Shown here piece after piece: positions 10,491 to 21,720 of a stretch of 64,000 bases of DNA. Below the pieces are notes generated by a model. The model saw only the letters and a program-made list of their open reading frames with translations. It searched no databases and was not told the DNA's origin. Source of the stretch: Isoetes taiwanensis (taxonomy: Eukaryota; Streptophyta; Lycopodiopsida; Isoetales; Isoetaceae); contig JAJEKV010000030.1 in assembly GCA_021234155.1 (NCBI GenBank), positions 4,698,050 to 4,762,049 on the forward strand, read 5' to 3'. How positions within the stretch are numbered: the stretch's first letter is position 1; every line of letters begins with the position of its first letter. The position numbers were made by a program, and so were the translations under genes.

Positions 10491-11165
10491 TACAGATTCA
10501 AAGGTCTCCAGGTGATTCTTCCCGAGGAATCGTACGCAATGATTCCACGGGGGAGAATATTATCGCGGTGATTCCACGGGAGAGAATATTTGAGCGGTGA
10601 TTCCACGGGAAAGAATATTATCGGGAGGAATCAGAATATGGTGATTCCGTCTGGAGGAATCCCATCTGGGGTGATTCCACCCCGCGGAAGTGGAACGGGG
10701 TGATTCCGTCCGACGAAATAACAAGCCAGTGATTCGCGGAATTACAAGTTGGTGATTCTGTCCGGTGGAATTCTTCAGGTTGTGATTTCGCCCAGCGGGA
10801 TATCATCCACAAGATTCCGTGTCATGGAATCAATGACGGGTGATTCCATCCGGCGGAATCAAAGAAATGTGATTCCATCGCGTGGAATAATTACGTGGTG
10901 ATTCCGTCTGGCGGTATTCTACCGTTGTGATTCCACGGGGAAGTATAAAATGGACGGCCGTACTGTCAGGTACGGATAACGGGGCCTCTGGAACGGATCC
11001 CGTTCTCGGAGGGTCTGTGATTCCACGGGAAAGTATTCACCGCGATGGAATCACCAAAACCAGGGTAAGAATATTTTCACCCACAAAAGATAAAGCAATG
11101 CAACTACAAATAATCACCCCTGCAAATCACTACTAAAGCCCGGCAACGCCGGGCACCATAACTAG
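10491..11165 (+). mobile_element. Helitron 3' end with minisatellite
   Basis: About fifteen diverged ~30-bp units of the form GGTGATTCC-(6-7 nt)-GGAAT run from 10511 to about 11060. Each unit is itself an imperfect inverted repeat. A TATAAAATGGACGG block follows at about 10945, then a terminal hairpin with a 7-bp stem and 3-nt loop at 11138-11154 (GCCCGGCAACGCCGGGC). Seven bases later comes CTAG at 11162-11165, followed by T. A GC-rich hairpin about 10 nt before CTRR is the standard signature of a Helitron 3' terminus. The 5' TC end was not located. The RNase H fragment may be its cargo. Confidence 0.75.
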
Positions 11166-12337
11166 TATTGTATTGATATAAGAATAACATGAAGTTATAT
11201 TTGCTTATCTAAGAGAGTTACACGCAAATGGTGATTTAGTGGATGTTTGACAACTCCCATCTAAGAATTATGATATACATGATCCTTCAAGTGCTTTTAT
11301 ACATATGTTAGTATACATGTTGTGGAGATTGACCATAATGCTCATTTGCAATGTGTTTATAATTAGGTTTTGAATGTAGTTGTATGTCATATTACTAGGC
11401 AATCTCTGATTTTTGTAGAATTAAACAAGACTAAAGAAGCATCTCTATAATTTGGAGATTCCTTAGTATGCATCATTAAAGATTCTTTATAAGAATAATG
11501 ATTCCTTATTACTCATGTTTGCAGCTAACAAGGTTGTTGAGCATGGTGTTGCTCTTCGAGGGCAGCGCATCTTTATCAGATATACACCTTTAGATTTTAC
11601 CAAGTAAGTTGGTTTGCATTAGACTGTACCACTTGATTATAAGTTTTAGACTGTGGTTCCTTTTTAGGGGTAGAAAGACTTTTATTTCCACATGGGTGCA
11701 AAATCGGTACTGGGTAGCAGAAATCACCGTCCGGACACCGCTTATAAGTGCTTAAAATCGGCGTGTTTTAAACATGACGTGCGTGATTGATCAAGTGACA
11801 TGTAGGGTGCGCGCCCGTCAAATGACAGGCTGAGAAAATCATGAGCTTGTTTGGTGCCGGAAACATGAATGCCTGTAGCCCGCCATATTCGTGGATGGCG
11901 GGCTAACCCATCTTGAATTCAAGCAAAATGGAGGGACTAATTGTTTCCAAGAATTGCCTGAACCGAAATTCAACAATTTGCCCTCGCCAATTTTGCAACA
12001 CACAGAAATTCGGGATAGATGAAACCCAATTCCTCTCCCCGTTCAATTTACAGAGCCATTGATGCAGTAAGGAAGAGAGATCAGAGGCAGAGATTGTATG
12101 CAAAAAAGGTAGCAATGAAGAAGAATTCCCCTTCTAAAGATTCGCCTTCAAAGAAGAATAAGAAATTGAGACTTGAGTGACAAGTAGAATAAGAGAAATT
12201 TCAGGAGAAATTTATGAAGTATTCAACCAAATTAGTACAAATGTTGATGACAATGACAAAGGCCTATCCTTGACAGTCTTCTTTGGAGGGCAAGGGATTT
12301 ACCAATTGCTTCTATAAAGAAATCTAAGCAGGTTACT
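11166..12337. other. Mostly featureless, one possible exon fragment
   Basis: At about 11524-11602 a short open segment (KVVEHGVALRGQRIFI in one frame) is preceded by TTTGCAG and followed by GTAAGTT, as an isolated exon would be. I cannot assign it to a family. The remainder is AT-rich and shows nothing definite. Confidence 0.25.
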
Positions 12338-12760
12338 ATGGCCGAGCAAATGGTGAAGAATTTGAAGGAAACAATGCAAGAACATAAGTATGAGAGGAAT
12401 CATGACATGCTTCAGGCAAAGAAGTCCACCACCGATAATGGCGTAGAAGCAGGTACAAATGGTGTCAAGCCATTGAATCAAGCAGTGGCCAGATTGCTCG
12501 GCATCCCCGGAAAAACAATTTCAAATGCTTTTCAAAGAAGGGTGCAAGCTAACAAAGGGGAAGGACCTTGGTCAATGTTCAGGAGGAGGAAGCGAATGGA
12601 TAGCATGTTAGATCACAATAAAAAAGCTGTTATCAAGTTCTGGACAGAAAATACAAGAGTTTCTCCATACAAGAAAGACGTGAGGAGGTATGTATCAGAG
12701 ACAGGAATAAAGATGGAACATCCAATTCACCTTTTTGAAGTAAGCCAGGCAAGTGGTCTC
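12338..12760 (+). pseudogene. N-terminal part of a decayed transposon ORF
   Basis: The open frame reads through a basic, helical segment to FWTENTRVSPYKKDVRRYV and KMEHPIHLFEVSQ. From memory, this resembles a widespread uncharacterised protein of algae, invertebrates and early land plants. That protein has a conserved N-T-R-V-S-P-x-x-K-D-V block followed about 15 residues later by an H-P-x-H block. The matching downstream half of that protein is found at 13560-14254. The two halves are separated by about 800 bp of unrelated, GC-richer sequence ending in an A-run. The family function is unassigned as far as I know. Repeat association suggests a transposase-type protein, but that is inference. 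Confidence 0.45.
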
Positions 12761-13440
12761 TGCAGCTTCCGGGTTCTCGATGGCGCTCAGTTTGGACGTG
12801 GACATGGAGCTCACTTCCCCCACCGAAGGTTAGGGTGCTTCTTTGGCGGTGTGGTGCAATCAGTCCGAGTGTGAATGCCCTTGTGAGTCGGTTTAGGCGG
12901 GTGTGAGCCCTCTGCCCTTGTTGTGGCCTTCATGGTGGAGGCGTGGAGCATTATGCGGTTTTATGCCCTCACTTGCAGAGCTGCGGGATTGGGTTGGGCT
13001 CTATTTCCGGTGAGATTGACTAGCCCGGCGATTCTTTTCATGTGTATCTCACAGTGCTTGGCCACTCTTGCGGCAGCAAGCTCTGCATCTCGTGTGTGGC
13101 TTGGTTGGTGTGGCTGATTTAGGCGGCGGCGGTGGATCTTTGAGTTGGATTCACTGCGGCAGCCTCTCTCGGTCCACCGACTTCAGTACAAGCTATTTCA
13201 AAGCTTTAAATTGTTCCGGGAGTAGTAGGTTTTAAGTTTGCCATTTGGCGGGACTTCTTAGGTGTTGTAGATGGTGATGGTCGGTTTGTCAGCATGGGGA
13301 GTTCTTTTTTTTTTATTGAGTTTGTTGTGGAGTGTCGGGTATCGCCGCCTCTTTGGGGCGCCTCCTTCCTCTTCACTTGCTTTGTAACATTACCATTCTT
13401 TAATATATTGATGACACAGTTCTTCAAAAAAAAAAAAAGT
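12761..13440 (+). other. GC-richer insert ending in A13, possible retro-insertion
   Basis: This block separates two halves of one decayed ORF, has a base composition unlike its flanks, and ends in a run of 13 A at about 13427-13439. That is what a LINE- or SINE-type retroposed copy would look like. I could not identify a target duplication or a coding domain. Confidence 0.3.
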
Positions 13441-13559
13441 ATTCATCCTATATTGTAGGGTTCATTATATGTAGCATTTATTTGGCATTCACATGATTTC
13501 CACTGCTGCAATTCTACCTCTCGGTTTTAGAGAGGAGAATCCTCATATCAAAATTGTAT

Positions 13560-14254
13560 TGCGTGACTTTTGAGAGGTTGAAACCAGTTTTGTAAGGAGG
13601 ATGCGTGAGAGGCATACATGCTTTGTTGCATCTACCACTTGAAATTTGAATACATCATCGCGAGGGATTGAAACGACTGAGAAAAATCGGGTGGAGTTCA
13701 TGACAATTGCAACCCCATCGCTGTGAGATTTGTGGCCCCGGCCCGAGAATGTGCAGCCAAGGAGCATACAATAAAGTGCACCGGTGATTTATGGAGACAA
13801 GTGGTCCAAACAAAAGGTGATGAGGAGGAGTGGTTTGATCATAACCGCTTGATGTTGGCGTGTAAAAATGTGGGTTTGATAGAATTAGAAAATGTCCACA
13901 GGAAATGGATGGCACGGGTTCAAGACTAGTTACTTGGAAGACATTTGAAAAGCAACCCGTGGACCAGACGAGAATTCGGGGATCCAAGAAAGGCTTTGAG
14001 GTACAAACTGTCTTGAGATTAGTACGTAAGGAGAGAAGTCCCAAAGAGTTTCAAGAGGATGTGAAGAAGGTAATATCAGATTTTGTTCCACACAATTACA
14101 TAGCACATTGGCAGGCCAATCAGTTTAAACAATGTGTGTCATCATTTCCATAAGATACAATTGTATCTGTTATTGACTTTGCAGAAAATTACAGCATCAA
14201 GGTCCAGAATGAGCCTCAGTCAATGCACTGGCCGAATTTTTTTGTAAAAAATTT
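13560..14254 (+). pseudogene. C-terminal part of the DFAENY-motif transposon ORF
   Basis: Pieces in different frames line up in order: FERLKP then RRMRERHTCFVAST (frameshift at about 13592), a middle stretch, HNYIAHWQANQFKQC, an in-frame TAA at about 14154, then VIDFAENYSIKVQNEPQSMH. The order of a LKP-x-x-V-R-R block, a basic helix, a coiled region and a DFAENY...QSxHW block is what I recall for the same uncharacterised family as 12338-12760. The acidic DFAENY segment could hold a catalytic Asp or Glu, but this is not established. Two frame changes and one stop make it a pseudogene. Confidence 0.5.
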
Positions 14255-15140
14255 TGTTTATAACATGTGTACACTGGCTTGAGGGCCCTTTTTTTATAAA
14301 AAATCTTGTTTCTATCAGACTTTTTTTGTTATCTCTATCAAAGTTTTTTGTTTCTCTATCAAATGTTATTTTTGTCTATCTATCAAATTTATGAAGTTCG
14401 AATTCTCGCATGCAGGTCCATTCGGATTCTCGCTTGAATGTAACGATGCTCTAGCTCTTTAATTAGTTTCAAACACTAAGCATTTTAATCGGTTTCAAAG
14501 CCCGATTGCGGTGAGTAAGCACTGGAACACACGAGCACTTATGCAATAAACAGGCACTGCACCTTAACTGCATGACAGTAAACACATGATGACATTAACA
14601 CTTCTGCTAGCGTTAAGCAACTACATAAAAGTAATCACAATTTGCATGACAATAAGCGTTATCGCCATTAAGACTCATACCGGACTAGCACTTGCGTGCA
14701 ATTTTTTTTTTAAGCACTTGATAAGTTTTAAGCATCCCTTGCGGTCGATTTGAAGTAGATATAAACAATATAGCAAAACTTATAGACAAGTCTGCATTGA
14801 ACTACATGAACAATATAGCAAAACATTCTTAAATTAAGATAAAGATGGTACATGAAAAGTGTAGGATTCCTTGGCCTAAATAAATGACAAACAGGCCAAT
14901 AATCATGGAGAATGACAATCGTCATCACCATAAACCTTCTCCAATTCCTCCTTCACAAACCTGCGGCAGAATCAAGAATCGCTTTCCGAAAAGTCTTTCC
15001 AAGCATAGCTTCATAATCTTTCTATCCGTCTTAGGCCAAGGCTTGTATCTCGTGTGTGTTCTTCACCAAGTAACTTCATTTTTTCCTCGGCCTTGGCCCG
15101 CAAAGATTTCTTCTATCTTTGGGGTGAGTAATCTAGCACT
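14255..15140. other. No recognisable gene
   Basis: AT-rich sequence with a run of loose CTATCAAA repeats at 14330-14395. Nothing else can be supported. Confidence 0.4.
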
Positions 15141-15144
15141 TCAT

Positions 15145-15610
15145 CATAGACATCCATCTTGAATGCACGGTACCCTTGAAATTTCGAGTGGACTAAGGTA
15201 AGTCTTGTATAATGAATCATCGAGAAGCAAAGTCTTACCTTTGAATCTTGGGTATGACTCATATATTTTCCCAAGTGGCTTCATCATGATCGGGCAGCCC
15301 GGGTTTGTTAGGGTGGTGAAAACCGGTGCGCACACATTTTTTCCTGTCCCCATACAAATCGAAATCCGTCACTCAAATCGGACATAGTACTTGCAAAGAC
15401 ATCTTCCACATTAGAGAGTTGCATTGATGACCATATACCAACACAACATACGTAACAAAGTCTTCAAGAAGAACACCGCCTCAGTCTCAATATCACTTTC
15501 TTTCGCTAGTGCATGTCATTGTCAATCCCGCTTCCACGCTGATATGTTCATTTGCACCATATGTTTTACCAACACACCATTTAAATCCAAGACAATGAGT
15601 TTATCTTTTC
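15145..15610 (-). pseudogene. FCP1/SCP-type HAD phosphatase domain, decayed
   Basis: On the minus strand the HAD nucleophile motif reads KLIVLDLNGVLV (LDLNGVLV encoded by 15568-15591). About 110 codons further on come CVRTGFHHPNKP, then PGCPIMMKPLGKIYESYP, then motif III LLLDDS at 15213-15230. These are hallmarks of the FCP1 homology domain, which dephosphorylates serine residues in proteins such as the RNA polymerase II CTD. At motif I, Asn stands in place of the second Asp of DxD. That substitution is seen in some plant relatives and would weaken catalysis. Frameshifts between the blocks and stops in the middle make it a pseudogene. It may belong to the same minus-strand unit as 16490-17650. 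Confidence 0.6.
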
Positions 15611-16489
15611 TTTGCCAAATCAATATTTAGTACGCGTTGGAACATCCCGAACTACACAACGAGAATTACTACATGAATAAATCGATGAAGATGAAAATGA
15701 AAAATGGGTTGAATGTGGAAACCTTTTAGTATCAACAAAGCAGGATTCTCCGACCCCAACAGAATCAACCGGTAATCCTACAATGAATGCAACAAAAAGA
15801 AAATCAATAATATTCAATGTTTTAAGCAACACTATTTACGGGTTTGCCCAAAGAATCCCCTGCCGGACCCTCCAGGGTTTATTAAGGGCAAGAATCACTT
15901 TTTGAAGATCGGGCTCACCGAAACTTGAGGGCCTGATTCAAAGATTTCTTGAGAACACACTTCGATAGTCGTGGTGTCATGATTGAGATCCGCTTCTGCA
16001 TCTTTTGCATAGCTACTTCTTGTTCTCTTTCTTGTAGCTGAACAACTTCTTTGCTATCCTCCGGCTTACCCCTCTTTATTCTTACGCCTTTCCTTTTGGC
16101 AAATATTCACCCAAGTTGCCTTCATCCGATGGAATTACTCCCCTCAACTTCCTTAGGTGCTTCAAGCGTACAATCGGTTTGTTGTTTTTCCACAACCGGT
16201 GCCGTGTTCACAACCCCGGTCTTTGTGTTTACAACCGAGCCGTGTTTACAAAATCTATAGCTTCTTGGACAGCTTCTTGGACTGGTGGTGGTGGTTCTGG
16301 CTGTTGCATTCAAATCAGTCACAATTGATTTGTACTCCTATAGGACTTTGCGGTGTTGTGCATCTTCAAATGGCACCATTGTCCTTCTTTGAACCCCGGA
16401 AGGGTGAGACCTCAATTGCGTGGACGGATTAACACATCCTTTTTTTGGTGTACTATTTGAAGCACCTCGCAACATGGCCAAAACCTAGC
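15611..16489 (-). other. Low-complexity remnants between two decayed domains
   Basis: Minus-strand frames here are Ser/Thr-rich and broken. They may have linked the zinc-finger region and the phosphatase domain, but no motif can be assigned. Confidence 0.3.
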
Positions 16490-17650
16490 TCGTCGGATAC
16501 ACCCTCGGCACCTTTCCAGGGCAACCATGAATACATTGTCCTCCTCTCAACAATGAACAACAAGCTATATGATACTCATGTTGGCAATTCAGTGCTAACT
16601 TAACCTATAAGCTTTAGTGAATTCCAGACCACATGCTGAACATGTATAAAATGGATATTCCACTAACAACTTATCTCGTATAATAGTAGATATGCTAAAT
16701 GTTGCAGGAGTATCCATTTTCAGCTTCCACAAATTGTTTATGTAGAATTGCGTAAGTCTCTGTTCTTCTTCGAGAACTTTAACTCCTCCTCAAGTTTGAG
16801 TTTACATTTCACCGCTCATTAACGGATGTAGGGTTCATTGCTTTTGTACCTTGTTCACATGCCAAGTTTCCATCCGGACGACCGCTCCAAATCTTTAATT
16901 TACGCCTCCAACTCACATTTTTGGATTAAGCTTGAACTCCTCTATTTTGTGGCCAAATCATTTTGTGGCTGTCTTAAACTGTTCTCGACCTCTTCCAACA
17001 TCATTTTACGTAATTCGGAGGCCTTCTCATTCCCTTTCAGCTCACTTCCTACTGCTTCCAGATTCTTTGTGATAAGTAAAACTGATTTTCCAATCTCCTG
17101 TACTGCATTCTCTAAGGTTTTTATGTTTTCATCACATGCACTAATCTCATTTGATCCAGCTGCCACCTTTGGCTTTGCCTTCATTTCAGTTTTCCTAACA
17201 TGTGCTACAACATCTGCCTCTGTTTTTTTTGCTTGTCTATTGTTGTGGTATCTTTGGCATTGCACACGAAAATGCAGCCCCGTTTACTTTGTGTTCCTCG
17301 GTGCAAGTATTGATCTAGTGCAATTTTCAAACGCAAAAAGCAAGGGCCCGCTTGCTTTCTTACTTTTTGTTGTGACAATTCTTGTAGATTTTTTCTTTTT
17401 TTTAGTGTTTCCAACTTCTCTTGAAGATGCTCCTTTGCAAGTGCCATTTTATCTTTCCCTTGTTCAACTTCTTTGTCCAAACAGAATCCCAATCTCGATC
17501 CGTGACATTATTTTCCAACCAAGCTTCTTCCTCGTGGGGCTTCACCCCCCAATTGCACAGACCTCTGATGCTGTGAAAATCATCCGCGCTCCATGCCTCC
17601 ATCATCAACAGTGAAACACTGATCTGAGTTTTCGCGCCCAGGGGAAAAGG
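16490..17650 (-). pseudogene. Coiled-coil plus RING/PHD-like zinc finger protein, decayed
   Basis: Three overlapping minus-strand frames between 17650 and 16942 give a continuous charged, helical sequence once frame changes near 17450 and 17235 are allowed (KMALAKEHLQEKLETLKKRK, then NIKTLENAVQEIGKS). Further along the strand, about 16640 to 16500, is a cysteine/histidine cluster, YTCSACGLEF...NCQHEYHIACC...CIHGC. Its spacing resembles a RING or PHD finger (C-x2-C...C-x-H-x2-H-x2-C). Two stops and a frame change fall inside the finger. A decayed transposon-encoded gene is the likeliest source, and I cannot name the family. The plus-strand open frame over this region is an antisense by-product. 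Confidence 0.4.
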
Positions 17651-18289
17651 AGGGAGAAGGGCGTGACGGGCTTCGACGTCCACGAGTTTCAGCACTTAAA
17701 GTGCTTAAACGCTTCGCCAAAAGTTGTACCCCACTAGCAATTTTACACCCACATCCACACGTGCTTCTATCCCATGCCATGTACCTATTGCTTTATTTTT
17801 TTCTTTATCGGTTCCTGTATGCATTTCATCGGTTCAATTGGGTATCCATATGCCGTCTCATATGACTTGTTGATGTGCCAAGTGTTGCACATGCACATGT
17901 TCTGAAAGTTCTAAGAATTTCAAATTGGTATATATAAGGAATAAGGTATCTCAGTTGGCAAAGGTGTGTGGCTTGCAATGAGAGAGTTGCAAATTTGAAT
18001 CTTGCCTCATGCATCTACCCTCTTATATCTGTGTGACGAACATCTTTGTATATATGAGTATAATACCCATATGGTCGTCACACCATCCTTCTCTAATGAT
18101 GTCGATGAGTCTGTGGAGATGGAGTCGAAGTACTCAAACTTGGCTTGTCTAGATAACGTCGGTGAAACTCTAAAATTTTCTAAGAACCGTTAGATTCTCG
18201 TAGTTTCCCAGGTTGATGACTTAAAGAATATTCTTCCTAATCCACTATAATAAAGATGACATCGTAGGTACTTGGAGTCTAAAATTTCT
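17651..18289. other. No recognisable gene
   Basis: AT-rich sequence with short unrelated open frames. Nothing can be assigned. Confidence 0.4.
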
Positions 18290-19140
18290 CAAACTTCACG
18301 ATCATCAATTTCCACTGGTGGACGTGGCGAAGGAATTTGATCTGGAAAGGGATTAGGCATATATAGTTCCAATAGTGAAACATGAAATACTGAATGTAGC
18401 CGAACATCTTGAGGGAGCTCGAGCCAGAATGCAACATCATTGATCTAAGTCATGATCCGATAAGGACCAAGCCGATGATAGTCAAGCTTATTGCAGGGAC
18501 TTGAGGTAGGGAGATCCTACGCAGAAGCCAGACAATCACCAACATTAAATATAAGAGCCTCCTGATGATGCAGATTGAAGATAGCATTCTTGAGCCCGTA
18601 GAATTTGGTGCTGAAGATCTATTAAAGAGCCTGGAGTTTCTCAAGCCGAGACTTGGCACTAAAAGTGACAGATTCATATCCATGACACTAAGAAACCAAT
18701 GAGAATGTTTGCCCGAGTTTAAAAAAAATGGAATCTAGCCCGTGGAAACATGTTGAGTTATTATAAGCAAGATCAGTGAATGGAAAGCCAATTAACTCAA
18801 TCATCCTGCTGGTAACTGATAAAGTACCTCAAATATTGTTCTAGAGCCTGATTAGTGTGCTCTGCTTTCCCGTTACTTTCTGGATGATGATCAGAAGTTA
18901 ACAAGCCGTTGACTTATAATAGCTCCAAAAATCGCTTTTAAAAACCCGCAATAAACTGAGGTCTATGGTCATTGACGATAATGTCTGGCAATTCATGAAG
19001 TTTGACTATGACCATGATCAACGACGACCACGATGGCATCATGACCTTGAGAGAGTGGCATATCCAGAATAAAGTCCACAGAAATACTATTTCAAGGTTC
19101 ATCTGGAACAGGCAGCGGTTCAAGAACACCATGAGAATCT
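18290..19140 (-). pseudogene. Ty3/gypsy integrase fragment, old
   Basis: Minus-strand translation gives integrase core sequence SVDFILDMPLSQGHDA near 19070-19020. After many stops it gives the C-terminal segment LGPYRIMT and LELPQDVRLHSVFHVS near 18460-18380. The order and wording are those of plant chromovirus integrases. No LTRs were found around it. It is in the opposite orientation to the 2.6-10 kb element and much more degraded, so it is a separate, older insertion. Confidence 0.7.
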
Positions 19141-19339
19141 CTATAGTGCTTTAGGTCAACACAACAGGTTTATTATCAACCTCTGTGCCACTTGACTCTG
19201 TTACTGCATTTGCACTGTGCTGATGCTCTTCACAATATATACAGGATGATCAATTGAACTTGGTTTGCATAAATGTTGAGTAACCAAGTCAGATTAATCT
19301 ATGTGACCAAGTTCAGCCAGTTTGGTCATGGTTACTATC

Positions 19340-19746
19340 TCTCTTCCATGTGCTCTTGACTAGCCAGCAGGTGCTTCTCGCCATTTATCCTTCCACTTGG
19401 AACAGCTTGCAGCAACAAGCTTTTCACTTAGCTTCAGGCTGGTTGTTGTGGTCTATTTGGAAAAGAAGGCGAATGTATATCTTCAAGCGCTTATCAATTA
19501 CTGTGGACCAACTTCTTCACGCGGCGCAAGATAGATTGGTGAAGGCATACTTATGTTCTCAGCTTGCTCCTGAGAAAGAACGTTTGATTTTTGAGGAATA
19601 TTTGGGTATCTTATCTTATGCATAGACAGGTGGCTGCACTCAGTGGATTATCTTTGTCTGCTGAGATTTTATTCCTGTCTCTGCATCTATGTGTGTACTT
19701 CTTTTGGAATTTTGAATAAGAGTCTGTCGTCCTTCAAAAAAAAAAA
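19340..19746 (+). mobile_element. 5'-truncated LINE 3' end
   Basis: The open frame from 19350 to 19625 ends a LINE ORF2. It has the hydrophobic LASGWLLWSIWKRRRMYIF segment typical of the last, zf-RVT-like part of plant LINE proteins. About 110 bp of 3' UTR and an A-run at 19737-19746 follow. Only the last 90 residues remain, as expected for incomplete reverse transcription. The 5' junction and target duplication are unclear. Confidence 0.6.
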
Positions 19747-20564
19747 TTTTGTACATAGAATATATGATGATACTTAATTCTATCATTCTAACAATATTAT
19801 CATCTAATTGTCACTTACAAAGCCTTCCACCCAACCGTTTGCCCCAAGGCTGCCCTACCACTAGTTAGTACTTAATATTTGTGCTAAAATAAACTTAAGA
19901 AAGTATTTTAAGAGAGAACATTTATTGATCTAGATATATTTATCATTTTAAAAGTTTATACATGGAATAATAGAAATACACAATTTAGCCCATGGCTTCT
20001 CTCATAAAATCATGCGTGCTAGGTTCATGTTCTTTGGCTAGATCGTCCTTTGGTAAAGATCGCAAGAAAGATGGTGTTCTGAAAAAATGAGACTAAGTTA
20101 GTCTTGACAACATGTCGATTGATTGGAACCTAAGACCAGTCTTAAGTTGCTAGGATGTCTCTCAAACTATCCTTGTAAAGAAACCTGGTTCCTTTGCTTT
20201 TCTTGCTTGAATTGTTGTCTACCATAGTTCCATCCTTTGTTCCTTATTCAACACATGTTGTGCATGGCATCAATAGTTTTCTGACTTGCGATTGCGTCTT
20301 CTTAAAGACATTCTTCATATTTTTAGATATGAGTACCTTATGTTTTAGCTTCCCTCACATTGGTATCATTTTCCCTTTTTGAGGATGATTCCTTTTGGAA
20401 GTTGCCTTGCTGCTTCTCTCAGCTTCTTTGGGGAAGCATTGTGACCTGTTATACCCCATTGTTGCTATTGTTCCTTGTCTACTTGTTATTGCTTATTGAT
20501 CTCTAATGAATGTTCCCTTGGCTGCTCTTATGAAGGCCATTGATATACTTTTGTGTTGCATGAT
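19747..20564. other. No recognisable gene
   Basis: AT-rich sequence. I see no coding or repeat structure that can be supported. Confidence 0.4.
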
Positions 20565-20830
20565 TTTTGGGTTGCCCCTAGGGGGGCAAACCCTTGTTTA
20601 TGTGGGCTTTTGGCATATCCTAGGTATATGCTAGAATATCCCTAGAATATGATAGTGACTGCTAAAAACCTCCTATTTCCTGTAAATTGGCGGTCAGCTG
20701 CGTTGTGAGACACAGATGTTTGAACCGGTTAACTGGCAATACAGACCGAAGCTCCGATGTTGCATTCCTTATTTCTGTGTGCGGGTGCTGTGCAAACAGG
20801 CTAACTGGAAGAAGGAAGAATGACTGGAGG
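20565..20830 (+). repeat. Dispersed repeat copy 1, starts with a hairpin
   Basis: It opens with the hairpin GGGTTGCCCCTAGGGGGGCA and its continuation. It is recognisably similar along about 220 bp to 58418-58640, including the segments around GCATATCCTAGGTATATG and GTGCAAACAGGCTAAC. It is noncoding and may be a MITE or SINE-like family. Its terminal hairpin resembles that in the repeats at 33243 and 49728. Confidence 0.5.
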
Positions 20831-21390
20831 CCATCGACAAGGTAGGCCAAAAAGAGTTGGAGTCATTGACCTTCTATGATCCCTAAATTCTTACAACGGG
20901 TCTTTATCCTGAGAAAGCTCCAGGAATTATTTCCCAAAGATGAGTTGCTTCTGTATGCTGGAATTTATACAAGATCTGCTTGAAGTACGTTTGGTTGAAG
21001 TCACGGTATATGCAAATAATGGTACCTGATCGCATGCGCAACCCTTATGGGGATCGCACCAAGAGTGCTAATTTAGTATACTTGTGATACACATATCTTG
21101 CCGGATTTATTTCTAGATTGTACATATTAGTTCCCATTACTTCTATTGCTATGTCTCTTGTTGTTTCCCATGGGTAGTATAAGAAGAGCCAGCAAATAGC
21201 AAACTTACTGAGCAAGGTTCAAAAGCAACAGCATTTTACCAGCTATTTTCATTGATTACCATCTGTGCTCATATGAAATAGAAGTGAGATATGGGAAGTT
21301 ACAGTTTTCAACTTTCATAGCGACATGAGTGACTATAGCGACAGTTAAAATGGTCATTGATTGGTTACAATAGTTACTGGCAAATTAAGG
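20831..21390. other. No recognisable gene
   Basis: Noncoding AT-rich sequence without identifiable features. Confidence 0.4.
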
Positions 21391-21720
21391 GTGCTTAGAT
21401 TGTGTTCTTCAATTTATCAATGTTCTGGCTTGTCGAGGTTGCCAGGTATCCAAAGAGGCTGGTAGGAAGCAGCAAAATGATATACAGTTAGAAAGCATGT
21501 GATAGTCTGGAATTTTCGAGCAGGGAAAGTTCTATGGAATAATGATTGTTCAGATGTATGCCAAATGTGATAGTCTAGAGGAAGCATGCCCCATGTATTT
21601 GAAAGATCACAAAAGAAGAATGTGGTATCATGGAGTGCAATGATTTCAGTTTGTGTATGGGAGGGATTAAGAGACAAAGGCAATGTGGTTGAACGTTAAT
21701 GAGTGGGTAATACTGAAAGC
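21391..21720 (+). pseudogene. PPR gene relic
   Basis: In shifting frames the sequence reads MIVQMYAKCDSLEEA and then KKNVVSWSAMISVCVWEG. This is the L-motif to S-motif transition of a PLS-class pentatricopeptide repeat protein. Fewer than two repeats survive, with frame changes between them. It probably derives from a duplicated PPR gene like those at 47-53 kb. Confidence 0.6.

Noticed and set aside
16838-17614. 258-codon plus-strand open frame rich in Phe, Ser and Leu with apparent membrane segments
   Set aside because: It is antisense to the charged coiled-coil remnant on the minus strand. Lys/Glu-rich helices read backwards give Phe/Leu/Ser-rich hydrophobic protein.
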